NCBI GenBank assembly: GCA_021464245.1
Contig: JADCRB010000040.1
Location: 8,883,534-8,947,533 of the forward strand
Length of the DNA: 64,000 nt
Source: Carallia brachiata
Lineage: Eukaryota; Streptophyta; Magnoliopsida; Malpighiales; Rhizophoraceae
Reading direction: 5' to 3'
Shown: piece after piece, positions 62,312 to 64,000 of the stretch
How positions within the stretch are numbered: position 1 is the first letter of the stretch
Layout of the letters: each line of letters begins with the position of its first letter
The notes under the pieces: generated by a model
The model's database searches: none
Told to the model about the DNA's origin: nothing
Seen by the model: only the letters and a program-made list of their open reading frames with translations
Made by a program: the position numbers and the translations under genes

Positions 62312-64000
62312 TTGATCAAGCTCTGATCTCATATTGTGTATGTGTGTAAATACATATTGTATAATATAATATCTGTTCACTTTCCTCAGAGATGCTTTGT
62401 AGAGCAATCGTCCGGTTTGGATTTTAGCCCTTTAGGTGACCTTATGTAATACTTCTTCCTTTTTTATATGAAAAAAAAAAAAATAGAGATAACACCTTTT
62501 CTTTTTTTAATTTTTTCTTCATATTCAACCGCTATATTCCTTGTTTCACTCAAAAAAAAAAACCACTATGTTCCTCGTGGCCAGTGGAAGAGACGGTACA
62601 ACCACTCAACTGCTGAGTGTTTTTGCTCATTAATTGATTTTTTAACCAAAATTGTGAATAATGGAATATATATATATATATATTGCGTACAAACTAGATC
62701 CAACAGATATATGTTGCGTAAATACCTTTATTTTTTTAAATAAATTGGGAAATGTCTTTTTTTCTTTGGCTGACTTTTTGTTTTTAGCTCCACGTGCACA
62801 CATACACATACGCATGCAATGATTTTGATGTCTTTTTTTTTTTTTTTAGTTGTTTATAATCTTTTTAGAAAGATACAAGTAAGGGGTGTTTGTTGGTTGG
62901 GTTAAGTAGATTTGAAAGTATATTTGTATCTAATCCGTTATCGGTGAGTTGAATAATTTTTTATCTGCACTCAATCCGCCATACAACTTAATCCATTCAA
63001 TCCAATCAGCTAATAACTAATTGGATTGAATTGGTTTTAGTAGATTATAAATAATAAAAAAAATTATAATTTACTTCAAATTATACTCATTATCAATCAT
63101 CAATATTTTTACTTATTTTTACCAACTTCATTATTATAATATATATATTATATTCATTCGCAATTTTAAATATATATAAGAACTGACTAAGATCTATTAA
63201 AAAATTATATTAGACCGATTTTATTTAACAAAAGGCATCTTAAAGCCAATTTAATGAGGAGTTTATATATGATTCACAATGCTAAAGATTAAATCTCATA
63301 TTTTTAATTAATTAGGGTCTTAGCCTAATTAATATTGATAAGTTTAATTTATAATATCAAATTATTTATATATATATATATATGGTTTTTGTTATATGCA
63401 CGTCCCAAATTGCATTACGCACACACAAAAGAGCATGTGGGAGTCCCATTATTAGTTTGTTTTGTGCTTGTACGAGGGAGATTTTGCTTGCAAATGTCAA
63501 TAAGATATATATATATATATAAGCAAATTAGATTAAATTAGGCGGTTTTGTGAATTAAATTGGATTGATCAGATTATCGAGTTGGTTAATTTGTGAACAT
63601 TCGTAAGTACAAGTACTACTTATTGGGCAAGCTATCCTCGAGATTGGATGGAATCAATGGTCTCAATATGACACCATCAAAGTTAACCTTCGCTTTTTTT
63701 GTTTTTTGTTTTTATCAAAAAGCTAATATTTGCTACTTTGTATTCAAGTTGTTTAATTGTATTTTTTATAGATTAGTAAGAATAGTTATTATTATAATTC
63801 TACTTTTATTTATGTGACAACTCATATTTGAATTTTTTGTTTTGGAAACAAACATATTATAAAAATAATGATATATATTACGAAAATTATGTAATGAAAA
63901 ATTTGATATTTACAATTATAAAAAGATTATCTACTTTTTAATACCATTAAACTAAAAAAAATTAATAATTTTTTTCATAATTATAAATTTTAAAATATTT
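62068..64000. other. Downstream intergenic DNA to the window edge
   Basis: Holds the 3' UTR of the zinc-finger gene and then AT-rich DNA with several (TA)n runs (about 62662-62682, 63366-63383, 63507-63520). A phrase GGGGTGTTTGTTGGTTGGGTT at about 62884 might be a transposon terminus but has no visible partner. No further gene is recognised. Confidence 0.5.
62268..62305. repeat. (TA)n microsatellite
   Basis: About 38 bp of uninterrupted TA, some 200 bp downstream of the zinc-finger gene stop. Confidence 0.95.

Noticed and set aside
1..64000. CRISPR arrays, rRNA, tRNA, bacterial operons
   Set aside because: None seen; all tandem repeats here lack CRISPR-like spacing and the context is a plant nuclear genome.

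Overview
This is nuclear DNA from a flowering plant, almost certainly a dicot. It is AT-rich and gene-poor, its genes have GT-AG introns, and it is crowded with plant transposons: Ty1/copia, Ty3/gypsy-type, L1 LINE, CACTA-like and MITEs. The species cannot be told from the window. I see no rRNA, tRNA, CRISPR array or bacterial-style operon.

Four host genes can be modelled exon by exon. (1) A plastid ATP sulfurylase of the APS2 type, minus strand, 4260-8682, five exons. (2) A family-9 endo-1,4-beta-glucanase with an N-terminal membrane anchor (GH9B5/GH9B7 type), minus strand, 22364-25474, six exons. (3) LQY1, a thylakoid DnaJ-type zinc-finger thiol-disulfide protein of photosystem II repair, minus strand, 45568-47577, five exons including a 22-nt last exon. 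(4) A C2H2 zinc-finger protein with a long conserved C-terminal domain (At1g75710 type), plus strand, 58990-62067, three exons. They do not form one pathway. They do form a conserved neighbourhood: as I recall, the same families are split between two duplicated Arabidopsis blocks, At1g19920-19950 and At1g75680-75710, so the window looks like the unsplit ancestral order.

Between the genes, from left to right: a decayed copia gag/LTR with a 1.05-kb PIF/Harbinger-type MITE inside it (1-4000); a full-length but dead L1 LINE on the minus strand (9457-16313) carrying an inserted LTR (10926-12220); a gypsy gag-protease-RT remnant (17440-18355); a 2.1-kb non-autonomous LTR element (18974-21074); a probable CACTA element (about 29990-37617) split by a 3.6-kb non-autonomous LTR element with a perfect GGGGT target duplication (30939-34521); a 6.5-kb copia element with a perfect TCAAC target duplication (38865-45332) that ends 235 bp downstream of the LQY1 stop; a ~100-bp-period AT-rich tandem array (48.5-49.57 kb); a second, inverted fragment of the first copia LTR (54545-55895); and a 225-bp MITE (56342-56566).

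The host-gene reading frames carry three single-base contractions, all in homopolymers: two in exon 1 of the endoglucanase and one in exon 3 of the zinc-finger gene. The pattern looks more like residual sequencing error than gene decay. I found no convincing undescribed multi-gene system. The most interesting signals are the gene-order conservation, the homopolymer frameshifts, and a 14-unit tandem array of TATA-box-like motifs inside the GGGGT-flanked LTR element.
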